Below are positions 54,401-62,944 of a DNA stretch of 64,000 nt, piece after piece. The DNA is from Stenotrophomonas indicatrix. Lineage in GTDB: Bacteria > Pseudomonadota > Gammaproteobacteria > Xanthomonadales > Xanthomonadaceae. Where the stretch lies: positions 1,610,001 to 1,674,000 of the forward strand of contig CP168152.1 of the NCBI GenBank assembly GCA_041545745.1. The letters run 5' to 3'. How positions within the stretch are numbered: position 1 is the first letter of the stretch; every line of letters starts with the position of its first letter. The translations under genes were made by a program, and so were the position numbers. A model generated the notes under the pieces. It saw only the letters and a program-made list of their open reading frames with translations, had not been told where the DNA came from and did no database searches.

Positions 54401-55168
54401 ATGATCGCCAATACCGCTGCTTATCATTTCGCCGTCATCGACGCTCCGCAGGCCCTGTGTGACCTGCTGCAGACGCGTGCCGAGGCGTCCGGCCTGCAGG
54501 GCACGATCCTGGTGGCGGGCGAGGGGCTGAACCTGTTCCTGGCGGGTGCACCGTCCGCGATCGATGGCTTCTACGCGGAACTGCGTGCTGATGCGCGCTT
54601 CGCCGACATGCGGGTCAAGACCAGCTTCAGCGAGCACCAGCCGTTCGCGCGGCTGAAGGCCAAGGTCAAGGACGAGATCATCAGCTTCCGCCGTGACGAT
54701 GGTCAACCGCTGGACTATCCGCGCGCGCCGGCGATCGATCCTGCCACCGTGCAGCGCTGGCTGCGGCAGGGGCACGATGATGCTGGCAAGCCAGTGGTGA
54801 TGCTCGATACGCGCAACCTGCAGGAGATCGAGTACGGCACCTTCAAGGACGCGCTGGTACTGCCCATCCACAAGTTCACCGATCTGCCCGAGGCGCTGGC
54901 GCCCCATCGTGAAGCGCTGAAGGACAGCACCGTGGTCAGTTTCTGCACCGGTGGCATCCGCTGCGAGAAGGCGGCGCTGTGGATGCTCAACGACGGTATG
55001 GACAACGTGCTGCAGCTTGATGGCGGCATCCTCGGCTACTTTGAGGAAGTGGGCGGTGAGGGCTACGAAGGTCGTTGTTTCGTATTCGACGAACGGGTGG
55101 CGCTGGATGCCGAACTGAAGCCGTTGGTGGACGAGCCGTTGCCCGAGCCACGCCCCAGCGCGTTCTGA
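54401..55168 (+). CDS. trhO: tRNA uridine(34) hydroxylase TrhO / rhodanese-like
   Basis: The protein has 255 residues. The N-terminal acylphosphatase-like domain has GLQGTILVAGEGLNLFLAG, and the rhodanese domain ends with active-site loop SFCTGGIRCEKAALWM containing the catalytic Cys. This is the YceA/TrhO family, which uses prephenate-derived chemistry to form 5-hydroxyuridine in tRNA. The length is shorter than E. coli YceA (about 350) but common in xanthomonads. Confidence 0.85.
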   Translation: MIANTAAYHFAVIDAPQALCDLLQTRAEASGLQGTILVAGEGLNLFLAGAPSAIDGFYAELRADARFADMRVKTSFSEHQPFARLKAKVKDEIISFRRDDGQPLDYPRAPAIDPATVQRWLRQGHDDAGKPVVMLDTRNLQEIEYGTFKDALVLPIHKFTDLPEALAPHREALKDSTVVSFCTGGIRCEKAALWMLNDGMDNVLQLDGGILGYFEEVGGEGYEGRCFVFDERVALDAELKPLVDEPLPEPRPSAF

Positions 55169-55188
55169 CCCGAAATGCCGGTGTCCCG

Positions 55189-55250
55189 GTAGAGCCGGCC
55201 GCTGGCCGGCTGCCACGGCTCTCTGCCTGCCGGCCAGCGGCCGGCACTAC
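55189..55250. repeat. Inverted SMAG pair forming a long hairpin
   Basis: GTAGAGCCGGCCGCTGGCCG at the left and GGCCAGCGGCCGGCACTAC at the right are inverted, so the pair can fold into one long stem. It follows the trhO stop. Another GC hairpin (GGCGGGCCCTGGGCCCGCC) lies at 55263-55281. Confidence 0.8.
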
Positions 55251-55351
55251 CGGATCAAGCCCGGCGGGCCCTGGGCCCGCCCAACGGGAATCAGCGTCCC
55301 GCTACCGACACTGGCCGCCGGGGCAGGGCGACCCCATCAACAGGGGATCTT

Positions 55352-56365
55352 GTGACGGAAAACCGCCTGATGATCCCGTTGTCGATTCTCGACCTGGCCC
55401 CGGTCTGCGAGGGCAGCGATACCACTGCAGCCTTTGCCAACATGCTCGAGCTGGCCCAGCATGCCGATGCGCTGGGCTACCGCCGCTACTGGCTGGCCGA
55501 ACACCACAACATGCCCGGCATCGCCAGTGCTGCCACTGCGGTGCTGATCGGTCATGTGGCCGGTGGCACGAAACGCATCCGCGTCGGTGCCGGTGGCATC
55601 ATGCTGCCCAACCATGCGCCGCTGCAGGTGGCCGAGCAGTTCGGCACGTTGGCTTCGCTGTACCCGGATCGCATCGACCTGGGCCTGGGCCGTGCACCGG
55701 GTACCGACCAGCCGACCGCGCGCGCCCTGCGCCGCTATTTCGACAGTGCCGACCAGTTCCCGCAGGACGTGCGCGAACTGCTGCACTACTTCGAGCCGGT
55801 GCAGCCCGGCCAAGCGGTGCAGGCCGTGCCCGGTGGCGGCCTGCGGGTGCCGACCTGGATCCTCGGTTCCAGCCTGTTCGGCGCGCGCATGGCCGCCTCG
55901 ATGGGCCTGCCGTACGCATTCGCCTCTCACTTTGCCCCTGACTCCATGGATGAAGCGCTGGCGGTGTATCGCCGCGAATTCCGCCCTTCGGCCACGCTCA
56001 AGCAACCGCACGCGATGCTGGCATTGAACGTGGTGACCAGTGACAGCGAGGCCGAATCGCGCCGGCTGTTCACCAGCCAGCAGCAGAGCTTCGTCAACCT
56101 GCGTCGCGGCCGTCCGGGCAAGATCCCGGCGCCGATCGACGACATCGAAGCGTTCTGGGAGCCGCACGAGAAGCTGGGCGTGGAGCGGGCGCTGGCGTGC
56201 ACGGTGCTGGGTGATCCGCAGCAGGTGGCCGACGGCATCGCGGCTTTCATTGAACGCCATCAGCCGGACGAACTGATGCTTACTGCCAACCTGTACGACC
56301 ACCGCGCACGCCTTCGCTCGTTCGAGCTGGCGATGCACGCCTGGCACGCCCGCCACGCGGGCTGA
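55352..56365 (+). CDS. Luciferase-like (LLM class) flavin oxidoreductase
   Basis: The protein has 337 residues from a GTG with AGGGG upstream. [39 protein letters not shown] and [20 protein letters not shown] followed by [10 protein letters not shown] are typical of the YhbW-like LLM group. It binds FMN in a TIM barrel. Substrate unknown; no flavin reductase partner is adjacent. Confidence 0.88.
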   Translation: MTENRLMIPLSILDLAPVCEGSDTTAAFANMLELAQHADALGYRRYWLAEHHNMPGIASAATAVLIGHVAGGTKRIRVGAGGIMLPNHAPLQVAEQFGTLASLYPDRIDLGLGRAPGTDQPTARALRRYFDSADQFPQDVRELLHYFEPVQPGQAVQAVPGGGLRVPTWILGSSLFGARMAASMGLPYAFASHFAPDSMDEALAVYRREFRPSATLKQPHAMLALNVVTSDSEAESRRLFTSQQQSFVNLRRGRPGKIPAPIDDIEAFWEPHEKLGVERALACTVLGDPQQVADGIAAFIERHQPDELMLTANLYDHRARLRSFELAMHAWHARHAG

Positions 56366-56432
56366 ACAATTGCGTCACGGCAATTTGCGGCGCAGGCGCG
56401 TCTGATGGGGACTCACACCTCCGGAGTCCCCC

Positions 56433-56930
56433 ATGGACCAGTCCCGTACCGAACACATTGCCCAGCTGGCCGAACTGATCAAGGACGTCGAGGTGGCGAT
56501 GTTCACCACCCGCGGTGTCGACGGGCGCCTCTACAGCCGTCCGCTCGGCACCCAGCAGGTCGCCTTCGATGGCGACCTGTGGTTCGCCACCGCTGCCGAC
56601 AGCCCGAAGGTGGCCGAGATCGCGCTCGACCCGCGGGTCAACGTGGCCTATGCCTCACCGTCAAAGAATACGTATGTCTCGGTGGCGGGTGTGGCGCGCA
56701 TTGTCGATGACCGCGCCAAGGTCGAAGAGCTTTGGTCGCCGGCGATGAAGCTGTTCTTTCCCGGTGGTCCCGATGATCCGAAATTGCGGTTGATCCACGT
56801 ACGTGCGGAGACCGCCGAATACTGGGACGGTCCGGGCACGCTGCTGGGCTCGGCCCTCAGTTTCGTGTTGTCGGCAGTGCAGGACGAGCCGGCCCAGCTG
56901 GGTGACAACGGTTTCATCGACCTGCGTTGA
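56433..56930 (+). CDS. PNPOx-like general stress protein (COG3871 type)
   Basis: The protein has 165 residues in a split-barrel flavin-binding fold: DVEVAMFTTRGVDGRLYSRP, then GDLWFATAADSPKVAEIALD and YVSVAGVARIVDD. This is the bacterial general stress protein 26-like group related to pyridoxamine phosphate oxidase. Probably cytoplasmic and flavin- or F420-type cofactor-binding; activity unknown. It is followed by the SMAG array. Confidence 0.85.
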   Translation: MDQSRTEHIAQLAELIKDVEVAMFTTRGVDGRLYSRPLGTQQVAFDGDLWFATAADSPKVAEIALDPRVNVAYASPSKNTYVSVAGVARIVDDRAKVEELWSPAMKLFFPGGPDDPKLRLIHVRAETAEYWDGPGTLLGSALSFVLSAVQDEPAQLGDNGFIDLR

Positions 56931-56937
56931 GGTGCCG

Positions 56938-57106
56938 CATCCACGCATGGCGTGGATCTACTGGGTTCAAGGTAGATCCGCGCCACGCGCCAATGCACGC
57001 GATCCGAAGTAGATCCACGCCATGCGTGGACGCAAGTGATTCGAAGTAGATCCACGCCATGCGTGGATGCAAGTGATCCGAAGTAGATCCACGCCATGCG
57101 TGGATG
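56938..57106. repeat. SMAG array with 37-bp tandem units
   Basis: One inverted copy (56938-56961) is followed by direct units at 56972-57008, 57009-57045 and 57046-57082, and a last partial one at 57083-57106. Each unit is a GTAG hairpin plus a spacer like GCAAGTGATCCGAA. Unit 1 has diverged arms. The array fills the gap between two convergent genes. Confidence 0.88.
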
Positions 57107-57131
57107 GGAAGCGCCCCGAAATTGCCTGCGC

Positions 57132-57785
57132 TCAGAACCAGCGCTGGAACAGTTCGACGGTGTAGCCCACCAGCTGCCCGGAACTGAAACCAAAGAATGC
57201 GATCGCCACCACGGCAGCAACCCAGTTGAACAACATCAACGCACCATCACGCTCGAGCAGAGCCAGTGCGAACAGCAGCAACTGGAAGCCGAACAGATAG
57301 TTGGTGAACGGAATCGGCAGCGACAGCAGCAGGCCCAGCAGCACCAGCAGCAGGCCGCTGAAGGCGTGGGCGGGGGGCGGCGTCAGCAGTTGTGGCATGC
57401 GCGGCTTGAGCATGCGGTCGAGGCGGCGCAGGGCGCCATCGATGCGGTCCAGGAACCGGTGCATGGTGCCGCGCTTGGGCCCGCGACGGGCAATGAAGCC
57501 GGGCAGCCAGGGCCGGCGCATGCAGAACAGCATCTGCAGGCCGATCAGGATCACCAGCGGACCGCTGACCGCGCCGCCCAGTCCCGGAATGGGAATGAAG
57601 GCCGGCAGGATGGCGACGAACAGGAATACACCGAAAGCGCTTTGCTGCAGATCCTGCAGGATCTGCCCCAGCTTCATGTGCTGGGCCGGATCACCGAAGG
57701 CGAACATCGCCAGCAGGGTGCGGATGCCCTCGTTGCGGTACTCCGGCGGCGCCGCGCCGGGGCCGGACTCAGGCGGTGAGCTCAT
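57132..57785 (-). CDS. ExoD-family membrane protein
   Basis: The protein has 217 residues. The ExoD domain shows FGVFLFVAILPAFIPIPGLG and ALLERDGALMLFNWVAAVVA, with four or so membrane helices. ExoD is linked to exopolysaccharide synthesis in rhizobia, but the family's function is general and unclear. The ATG at 57785 overlaps the end of the CorC/CNNM-like gene by 17 bp, so the two form an operon. Confidence 0.85.
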   Translation of the reverse strand: MSSPPESGPGAAPPEYRNEGIRTLLAMFAFGDPAQHMKLGQILQDLQQSAFGVFLFVAILPAFIPIPGLGGAVSGPLVILIGLQMLFCMRRPWLPGFIARRGPKRGTMHRFLDRIDGALRRLDRMLKPRMPQLLTPPPAHAFSGLLLVLLGLLLSLPIPFTNYLFGFQLLLFALALLERDGALMLFNWVAAVVAIAFFGFSSGQLVGYTVELFQRWF

Positions 57786-59088
57786 CGGCCTGCTCGTCGG
57801 ACAGGGTGCGAAGCAGCAGCTTGTCCACCCGCGCGCCGTCCAGATCGACCACTTCGAAGCGCCAGCCGGCCCAGTCGAAGTACTCGCCCGCGTGCGGGAT
57901 GCGGCCGAAGAAATGGATGCACATGCCGGCCAGGGTGTAGTAGTCGCCATCCTCGGCGTCAGGCAGGTCGTTGCTGCCGATCAGCTCGCGCAGGTCCTCG
58001 ATCGGCAGCGAGCCGTCCACCAGCAGCGAACCGTCTTCACGGGTCACCACCAGCGCGTCTTCGTCGGCATTCTCCGTCGCCTGCAGGCGGCCGACCACCG
58101 CGCCCATCAGGTCGCTGATGGTCACCAGGCCCTGGATCTCGCCGTACTCGTCCACCACCAGCGCCATCGACTGCTGTTCTTCGCGGAAGATCTCCAGCAG
58201 CTTCATCGCATGGGTGGATTCAGAGACGTACAGCGGCTCGCGCAGGGTCTGGAACAGCGCGTTGTCACCGCGCGCCATGCGCGTGGCCAGTGATTTCAGT
58301 TCAAGCACGCCGACCACGTCCATGTCGTTGTCGCGGTACACCGGGTACCGCGAGAACTCATGCTCGGCCATGATCTCCAGGTTCTTGTCCAGGCCACCCA
58401 GCGTGTCCAGCCAGGCGATCCGGTTGCGTGGGGTCATCAGGCTGTCGGCGGTACGGTCGCCCAGGCGCATCACGCGGTTCATCATGTCGCGTTCGTGGCT
58501 GTCGATCACGCCGGCTTCGTGGCTCTCGGCCACCAGCATGCGGATCTCCTCTTCGGTGACCGACGCGGCCTCGTCCTTGCCCAGGCCGAACAGGCGCAGC
58601 ACCAACTGGGTGGTCTTGGACAGCAGCCAGACGAAGGGGAAGGCCAGCTTGGCCAGCCAGCTCATCGGCAGCGCCACCAGTCCGGCGATGTCCTCTGAAC
58701 GGGTCAGGGCCAGGCGCTTGGGCACCAGTTCGCCGAAGATCAGCGTAATGAAGGTGATGAAGGTGACTGCCAGCGCCTTGCCAACCGCACCGGCGTAGGC
58801 AAAGCCCGGCATCAGCCCCTGGATCCAGCCACCGATGGCCTCGCCCAGTGCTTCGCCCCCAAGGAAGCCCGTCAGCACGCCGATCACGGTGATGCCGATC
58901 TGTACGGTGGACAGGAACGCTTCGGGCTTTTCCGACAGCTCCAGCGCCTTGGCCGCGCGCTTGGAGGTGCCGGCCAGCTGCTTCAGCCGGCTCTTGCGCG
59001 AGGTCATGACCGACATCTCGGACATGGCAAAGAAGCCGTTCAACAGAACGAGCGCGAAGACAATCAGGATCATTTCAAACACGGGCAT
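57769..59088 (-). CDS. CorC/CNNM-family (HlyC/CorC) transporter
   Basis: The protein has 439 residues. An N-terminal DUF21/CNNM membrane domain (about 1-190) includes NGFFAMSEMSVMTSRKSRL and FGELVPKRLALTRSE. A CBS pair follows (about 215-335, with MTPRNRIAWLD and QGLVTISDLMG), then a CorC_HlyC domain. This family exports or regulates magnesium and cobalt ions. It is divergent from the DUF47-Pit pair across 277 bp. Confidence 0.92.
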   Translation of the reverse strand: MPVFEMILIVFALVLLNGFFAMSEMSVMTSRKSRLKQLAGTSKRAAKALELSEKPEAFLSTVQIGITVIGVLTGFLGGEALGEAIGGWIQGLMPGFAYAGAVGKALAVTFITFITLIFGELVPKRLALTRSEDIAGLVALPMSWLAKLAFPFVWLLSKTTQLVLRLFGLGKDEAASVTEEEIRMLVAESHEAGVIDSHERDMMNRVMRLGDRTADSLMTPRNRIAWLDTLGGLDKNLEIMAEHEFSRYPVYRDNDMDVVGVLELKSLATRMARGDNALFQTLREPLYVSESTHAMKLLEIFREEQQSMALVVDEYGEIQGLVTISDLMGAVVGRLQATENADEDALVVTREDGSLLVDGSLPIEDLRELIGSNDLPDAEDGDYYTLAGMCIHFFGRIPHAGEYFDWAGWRFEVVDLDGARVDKLLLRTLSDEQADELTA

Positions 59089-59300
59089 CGTCCCCGGTTG
59101 GTGACAGGGAGGGCGGGTGCTTGCGATGGCGGCAGGCGCTCAGGAACAGGGTCCGGCGCGGCGCTGGGGGATAAGGGTCGTCGTCCATAAGGTGCGCCCG
59201 AAGGCGCGCTGGCATCTTAGCAAAGGGCCGTGGTCGGGTGGCAAATGCCTGTTCAGTTTTGGGTGATCCTGACCCCGAAAAGGACCAGGGATACCCGTGA

Positions 59301-59318
59301 TGGTCATCTAGCCGTCAT
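59301..59318 (+). promoter_or_regulatory. Possible Pho box upstream of the DUF47-pit genes
   Basis: TGGTCAT (59301) and CCGTCAT (59312) are direct repeats 11 bp apart, the spacing of PhoB half-sites (CTGTCAT). They lie 48 bp before the DUF47 start. Each differs from consensus at one or two positions. Nothing else was recognised in 59089-59300. Confidence 0.35.
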
Positions 59319-59365
59319 AATTCGCCCTGGTGCCGTCCTTCCCGCGACGGCTGACAGGTTTCTCA

Positions 59366-59992
59366 ATGTTCTCTCTGCAGACCATTTTCGGTTCCGGCAA
59401 ACAGTTCTACACCCTGCTTGATGAGGCTGCCGTCGCGGCTTCCGACGCCGCCAAGGCACTGCATTCGATGCTGCGCGAGGCCGATCGCCAGCCCGCCCTG
59501 GATGCCTTCAAGCTGGCCCGTCTGCGCGAGCGCGCGGCCTCGGACAAGATCAGCCAGGCGCTGGTGGACAGCTTCATGACCCCGATCGAGCGCGAAGACA
59601 TCGAAGCGCTGGGTTCGGCCCTGTACAAGATTCCCAAGCAGATCGAGAAGTTCGCCGATCGCTATTCGCTGGCCACGACCCATCTTGAGCACATCGACTT
59701 CGCGCCGCGCGCGGCGATGCTCGAGCAGGCCGCTGGCGTGGTGGTGGAGATGGTCGCCGACCTGCGCCACATGAACCTGGACCGGATGACCGCGCTCAAC
59801 GAGCGGCTGCGTTCGCTGGAAAACGAAGCCGACCGCCTGATGCTCGAGCTGTATCGCGACATCTACTCCGGTCGCCTGGACAACCTGCAGATGTTCCTGC
59901 TGAAAGAATTCTTCGAGATCCTGGAAAAGGCCATCGACCGCTGCCGCGAAGCCGGCGTGGTGGCCTACCAGATCGTGTTGAAGAACAGCTGA
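59366..59992 (+). CDS. DUF47/PhoU-like regulator of Pit
   Basis: The protein has 208 residues, all helical, matching the DUF47 (PhoU-div) family: FTPIERED-like FMTPIEREDIEALGSALYKI, and LENEADRLMLELYRDIYSG. These proteins accompany Pit transporters and adjust phosphate uptake. The pit gene starts 13 bp downstream. Confidence 0.9.
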   Translation: MFSLQTIFGSGKQFYTLLDEAAVAASDAAKALHSMLREADRQPALDAFKLARLRERAASDKISQALVDSFMTPIEREDIEALGSALYKIPKQIEKFADRYSLATTHLEHIDFAPRAAMLEQAAGVVVEMVADLRHMNLDRMTALNERLRSLENEADRLMLELYRDIYSGRLDNLQMFLLKEFFEILEKAIDRCREAGVVAYQIVLKNS

Positions 59993-60005
59993 CGGACGCC
60001 ACAGC

Positions 60006-61127
60006 ATGCTGACCCTCGTCCTGGTGGTGATCCTGGCCGCGCTCGTTTTCGAGTTCATCAACGGCTTCCACGACACCGCCAACTCCATCGCCACCGTGGT
60101 GGCGACCAAAGTACTGTCGCCCGGTTGGGCGGTGATGCTCGCCGCGTTCATGAACCTGCTGGGGGCGCTGACCGGCACTGCCGTGGCTCTGACCATTGCT
60201 TCGGGCCTGCTCAACACCAACGTGGTCGACGTGACCCCGCAGGTGATCCTGTGCGCGCTCCTCGGCGGCATCATCTGGAACCTGATCACGTGGTGGAAGG
60301 GCTTGCCGTCCTCGTCCTCGCACGCGCTGATCGGCGGCCTGTGTGGTGCCGGCCTGGCCGCGGCCCACAACAACTGGGATGCGTTGATCTGGTCGGAACG
60401 CTTCGGCAGCTGGGCGCAGAACAAGGGCCTGCTGTGGAAGGTGTTCGTGCCGATGATCACCTCGCCGATTGCCGGCTTCCTGCTCGGCATCGTGGTGATG
60501 GTGCTGCTGTGGGCACTGATCGCCGGCCTGGCCAGGATCGGCGGCGCGATCGGCCGACTGGCACGCCCGCGCATCGTCAATGCGTTCTTCGGCAAGGCAC
60601 AGATCGCCTCGGCAGCCTACATGGGCTTCGCCCACGGCCACAACGATGCGCAGAAGACCATGGGCATCATCGCGATGACCCTGATCGGTGCCGAAGCGAC
60701 TGGCGCGTTGAACGACCTGCCGTCGTGGCTGGCCTTCATGCATCCGGACGCGCACGCCGGTGATGGCATCGCCATGTGGATCGTGCTGACCTGCGCCGTG
60801 GTGATGGCCGCCGGTACCGCCTCGGGCGGCTGGAAGATCATCAAGACCCTGGGCCACAAAATGGTCAAGCTGCATCCGATCCACGGTTTCGCCGCGGAAA
60901 CCAGCTCGGCCACCGTGCTGACCGTGGCTGCCCACTTCGGCATGCCGGTGTCGACCACCCACAGCATCTCGACCGCGATCATGGGCGTCGGCTTCGCCAA
61001 GAACCCGCGTTCGCTGCGCCTGGGCGTGATCGAGCGCATTGTCTGGGCCTGGATCCTGACCATTCCGGCGGCAGGCGGCTGCGCCTACCTGATCCTGAAG
61101 TTGTTCGAGCTGCTCGGCTGGGCCTGA
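60006..61127 (+). CDS. pit: Low-affinity inorganic phosphate transporter Pit
   Basis: The protein has 373 residues and about ten membrane helices. The two PiT signatures are present: FEFINGFHDTANSIATVVAT in the first half and AYMGFAHGHNDAQKTMGIIA in the second. SSSHALIGGL and VSTTHSISTAIMG are also conserved. It couples phosphate uptake to protons, probably as a metal-phosphate complex. It is co-transcribed with DUF47. Confidence 0.95.
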   Translation: MLTLVLVVILAALVFEFINGFHDTANSIATVVATKVLSPGWAVMLAAFMNLLGALTGTAVALTIASGLLNTNVVDVTPQVILCALLGGIIWNLITWWKGLPSSSSHALIGGLCGAGLAAAHNNWDALIWSERFGSWAQNKGLLWKVFVPMITSPIAGFLLGIVVMVLLWALIAGLARIGGAIGRLARPRIVNAFFGKAQIASAAYMGFAHGHNDAQKTMGIIAMTLIGAEATGALNDLPSWLAFMHPDAHAGDGIAMWIVLTCAVVMAAGTASGGWKIIKTLGHKMVKLHPIHGFAAETSSATVLTVAAHFGMPVSTTHSISTAIMGVGFAKNPRSLRLGVIERIVWAWILTIPAAGGCAYLILKLFELLGWA

Positions 61128-61140
61128 AGCACGAGGCAAT

Positions 61141-61181
61141 GGGGTCAGAGCTCTTTCCCTACGGGAAAAGGATCTGACCCC
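61141..61181. repeat. Dispersed palindrome (GGGGTCAGAGC type)
   Basis: GGGGTCAGAGCTCTTTCCC pairs imperfectly with GGGAAAAGGATCTGACCCC. It is related to the hairpin after pgsA at 25486. Confidence 0.65.
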
Positions 61182-61192
61182 GGCAAAACAAA

Positions 61193-61222
61193 AAGCCCGC
61201 CGGACTCCGGCGGGCTTTTTTC
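61193..61222 (+). terminator. Rho-independent terminator after pit
   Basis: AAGCCCGCCG, short loop, CGGCGGGCTT and a T-run; A-residues on the other side make it potentially bidirectional. Confidence 0.9.
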
Positions 61223-61250
61223 ATGGGCAGGTCATTTTCCCGTATCCAAC

Positions 61251-61274
61251 GTGTCGACCAAGGTCGACACCTAC
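61251..61274 (-). repeat. SMAG (GTAG) palindrome
   Basis: On the minus strand GTAGGTGTCGACCTTGGTCG plus ACAC, the same subtype as 54303. A related hairpin GGCGCCATGGATGGCGCC lies nearby at about 61350-61367, just before the insertion element. Confidence 0.75.
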
Positions 61275-61418
61275 CAACATCAGACGGTCGCCCCCACCAT
61301 CAGCAGCATGAACCTGTCGAAGGCGGGGTGGGATGGGCTTGTAGGACCGTTGGCGCCATGGATGGCGCCATCGAGCCCCCATGGTGAAGTGACCCCCAAA
61401 AGCTGGACAGTTGGGCGG

Positions 61419-62252
61419 TCAGGCGGCCAGCTTGGCCTGTTCCCGGTACTTTACCGGGCTCATGCCCTTCAACTTCAGCTTGATGCGGTCTTCGTTGTAG
61501 TACCTGATGTACTCAACCAGGCCCGCTTCCAGGCTTTCGATACTGTCAAAGCTGTTCAGGTAGAAAAATTCCGACTTCAGTGTCCCGAAGAAACTCTCCA
61601 TGGCCGCGTTGTCCAGGCAGTTGCCACGTCGGGACATGCTTTGTTTCAGGCCGCGCCTCTCGAGCTTGTGCCGGTAGTTCTCGTGCTGGTAGTGCCATCC
61701 CTGGTCAGAGTGGATCATCGGTCGATCTTCGGGTGAGAGCTTTTTGATCGCCTGATCCAGCATCTGACCCACCAGATCGAACACCGGCCGACGCTTCATC
61801 TGGTAGGCCACGATTTCGCCGTTGTAGAGGTCCATGATCGGCGAAAGATAGAGCTTCATGCCCTGCACTTTGAACTCGGTTACATCGGTCACCCACTTCT
61901 GGTTGGGAATTTCGGCTTCAAACTGACGGTCCAGTTCGTTGGGAACCACGACATTGGCTGTGCCCTTGAACGCGCGGTAGCGCTTGATGCGTACGCGCGA
62001 CTGCAGGCCCAGCTCGGCCATCAGGCGCTGCACCCGCTTGTGGTTGATCGCCTCGCCCCGATTGGCCAGTTCCAGTGTTATGCGGCGGTAGCCATAGCGC
62101 CCTTGGCTTTCGTCGTAAATCGCGCGGATGCGCTCACGCAGTTCCACCTCGCCCTCATCAGGATGGGCCAAGGCATGAACCTGGTAATAGAACGTGCTGC
62201 GCGACAACTCGGCCGCCTCGAGCAAAAGCGGCAGGGAGTGGGCCTGCCTCAA
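61419..62252 (-). CDS. IS3-family transposase OrfB (DDE integrase domain)
   Basis: The frame has 277 residues after the first start-like codon. The rve domain carries the DDE triad: D in TDVTEFKVQG, D in LYNGEIVAYQ's preceding IMDL region or SDQGWHYQ, and E in LDNAAMESFFG. An N-terminal HTH_21 domain is YGYRRITLELANRGEAINHK. The catalytic domain looks intact. The frame is open upstream to the A6G slippery site, so OrfB is probably made as an OrfAB fusion by -1 frameshifting. Confidence 0.93.
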   Translation of the reverse strand: MRQAHSLPLLLEAAELSRSTFYYQVHALAHPDEGEVELRERIRAIYDESQGRYGYRRITLELANRGEAINHKRVQRLMAELGLQSRVRIKRYRAFKGTANVVVPNELDRQFEAEIPNQKWVTDVTEFKVQGMKLYLSPIMDLYNGEIVAYQMKRRPVFDLVGQMLDQAIKKLSPEDRPMIHSDQGWHYQHENYRHKLERRGLKQSMSRRGNCLDNAAMESFFGTLKSEFFYLNSFDSIESLEAGLVEYIRYYNEDRIKLKLKGMSPVKYREQAKLAA

Positions 62253-62770
62253 TCCTTGGACGGCTTGCGCTTTGTGCGCTGTGCCGCCTGCTCTTCCTGG
62301 ATCAAGGCATCGAGCTTTTTTAAGTAGGCCGTCTCCGCACGCAGGTAGGCTACTTCCTTAAGGAGCTCATCGCGGCTCATGTCCTCGGCTGGCTTGGACG
62401 AGCGGGTCTTCTTCATCGGCTTTGGGGGCGGTAATGGTGGCGGCGCCAACGCTTGGGCGCCACCGTCAGCATACAGCCGTTGCCATTGCCCCACCGCGCC
62501 GGCATCTCCGATCTGGAAATAGGTCGTGGCCTCGCGCCCAGACATCCCTTCTTGACGCATCTTTTCAAGGACATCCAGCTTGAACTGGAGATCGTAGGAC
62601 CGGACTTTGCGGTGAAACCCACGCCAACCATGCAGCCGGTAGGTCGCTGCCCAACGCCGGACCGTCGAAAACTCCAGACCGTGGCGACGGGCCACCGCCT
62701 TGACGGATGTGGAGGTCTTGCAGGCCTCCTTGGCGACCTGAAGTTTGAAGCGCGCGTCATACCTATTCAT
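62249..62770 (-). CDS. IS3-family OrfA (helix-turn-helix protein)
   Basis: The protein has 173 residues from the ATG at 62770 with GAGGA upstream. Two helix-turn-helix regions (SVKAVARRHGLEFSTVRRWA and GMSGREATTYFQIGDAGAVG) precede a leucine-zipper-like segment ELLKEVAYLRAETAYLKKL. The slippery heptamer AAAAAAG (62321-62315) lies within AYLKKLDAL, the usual IS150-group frameshift position. The stop overlaps the orfB start codon. Confidence 0.92.
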   Translation of the reverse strand: MNRYDARFKLQVAKEACKTSTSVKAVARRHGLEFSTVRRWAATYRLHGWRGFHRKVRSYDLQFKLDVLEKMRQEGMSGREATTYFQIGDAGAVGQWQRLYADGGAQALAPPPLPPPKPMKKTRSSKPAEDMSRDELLKEVAYLRAETAYLKKLDALIQEEQAAQRTKRKPSKD

Positions 62771-62944
62771 GAAATCCTCGGAGTTGGACGGGGTGTCCAA
62801 CTTCCGGGGGTCACTTCAGGGAAGGGTTTACGGCGTGTCCTGCAAGCCCATCCCATCCCGCCATCCCACGGAAAGCCAGCTTTTGCCGATGCCGTTGCCG
62901 TTGATTCTGCGGGTGCCGGGCCGCAGGCCCGGCCCACACACCCC

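Larger units (their letters stand above)
61385..62818 (-). mobile_element. IS3-family insertion sequence (IS150-like group)
   Basis: The element is 1434 bp. Terminal inverted repeats of about 25 bp begin TGAAGTGACCCCC at both ends (the right end read in reverse). Two overlapping genes orfA and orfB lie on the minus strand with orfB in the -1 frame, the IS3 plan. The flanking triplets TGG and GGG differ by one base, so no clean target duplication is seen. The element lies between the pit gene and the S10 peptidase gene, downstream of both. Confidence 0.93.

Noticed and set aside
54083..55216. 377-codon minus-strand frame opposite trhO
   Set aside because: Contains SMAG repeats in translation and mirrors trhO; antisense artefact.
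56938..57106. CRISPR array
   Set aside because: Units are palindromic SMAG elements with near-identical spacers and no cas genes, so this is a tandem repeat.
57132..57950. Longer start for the ExoD gene at 57950
   Set aside because: The first 55 residues would be translated from within the CorC/CNNM coding region and are low-complexity; the ATG at 57785 fits the domain.
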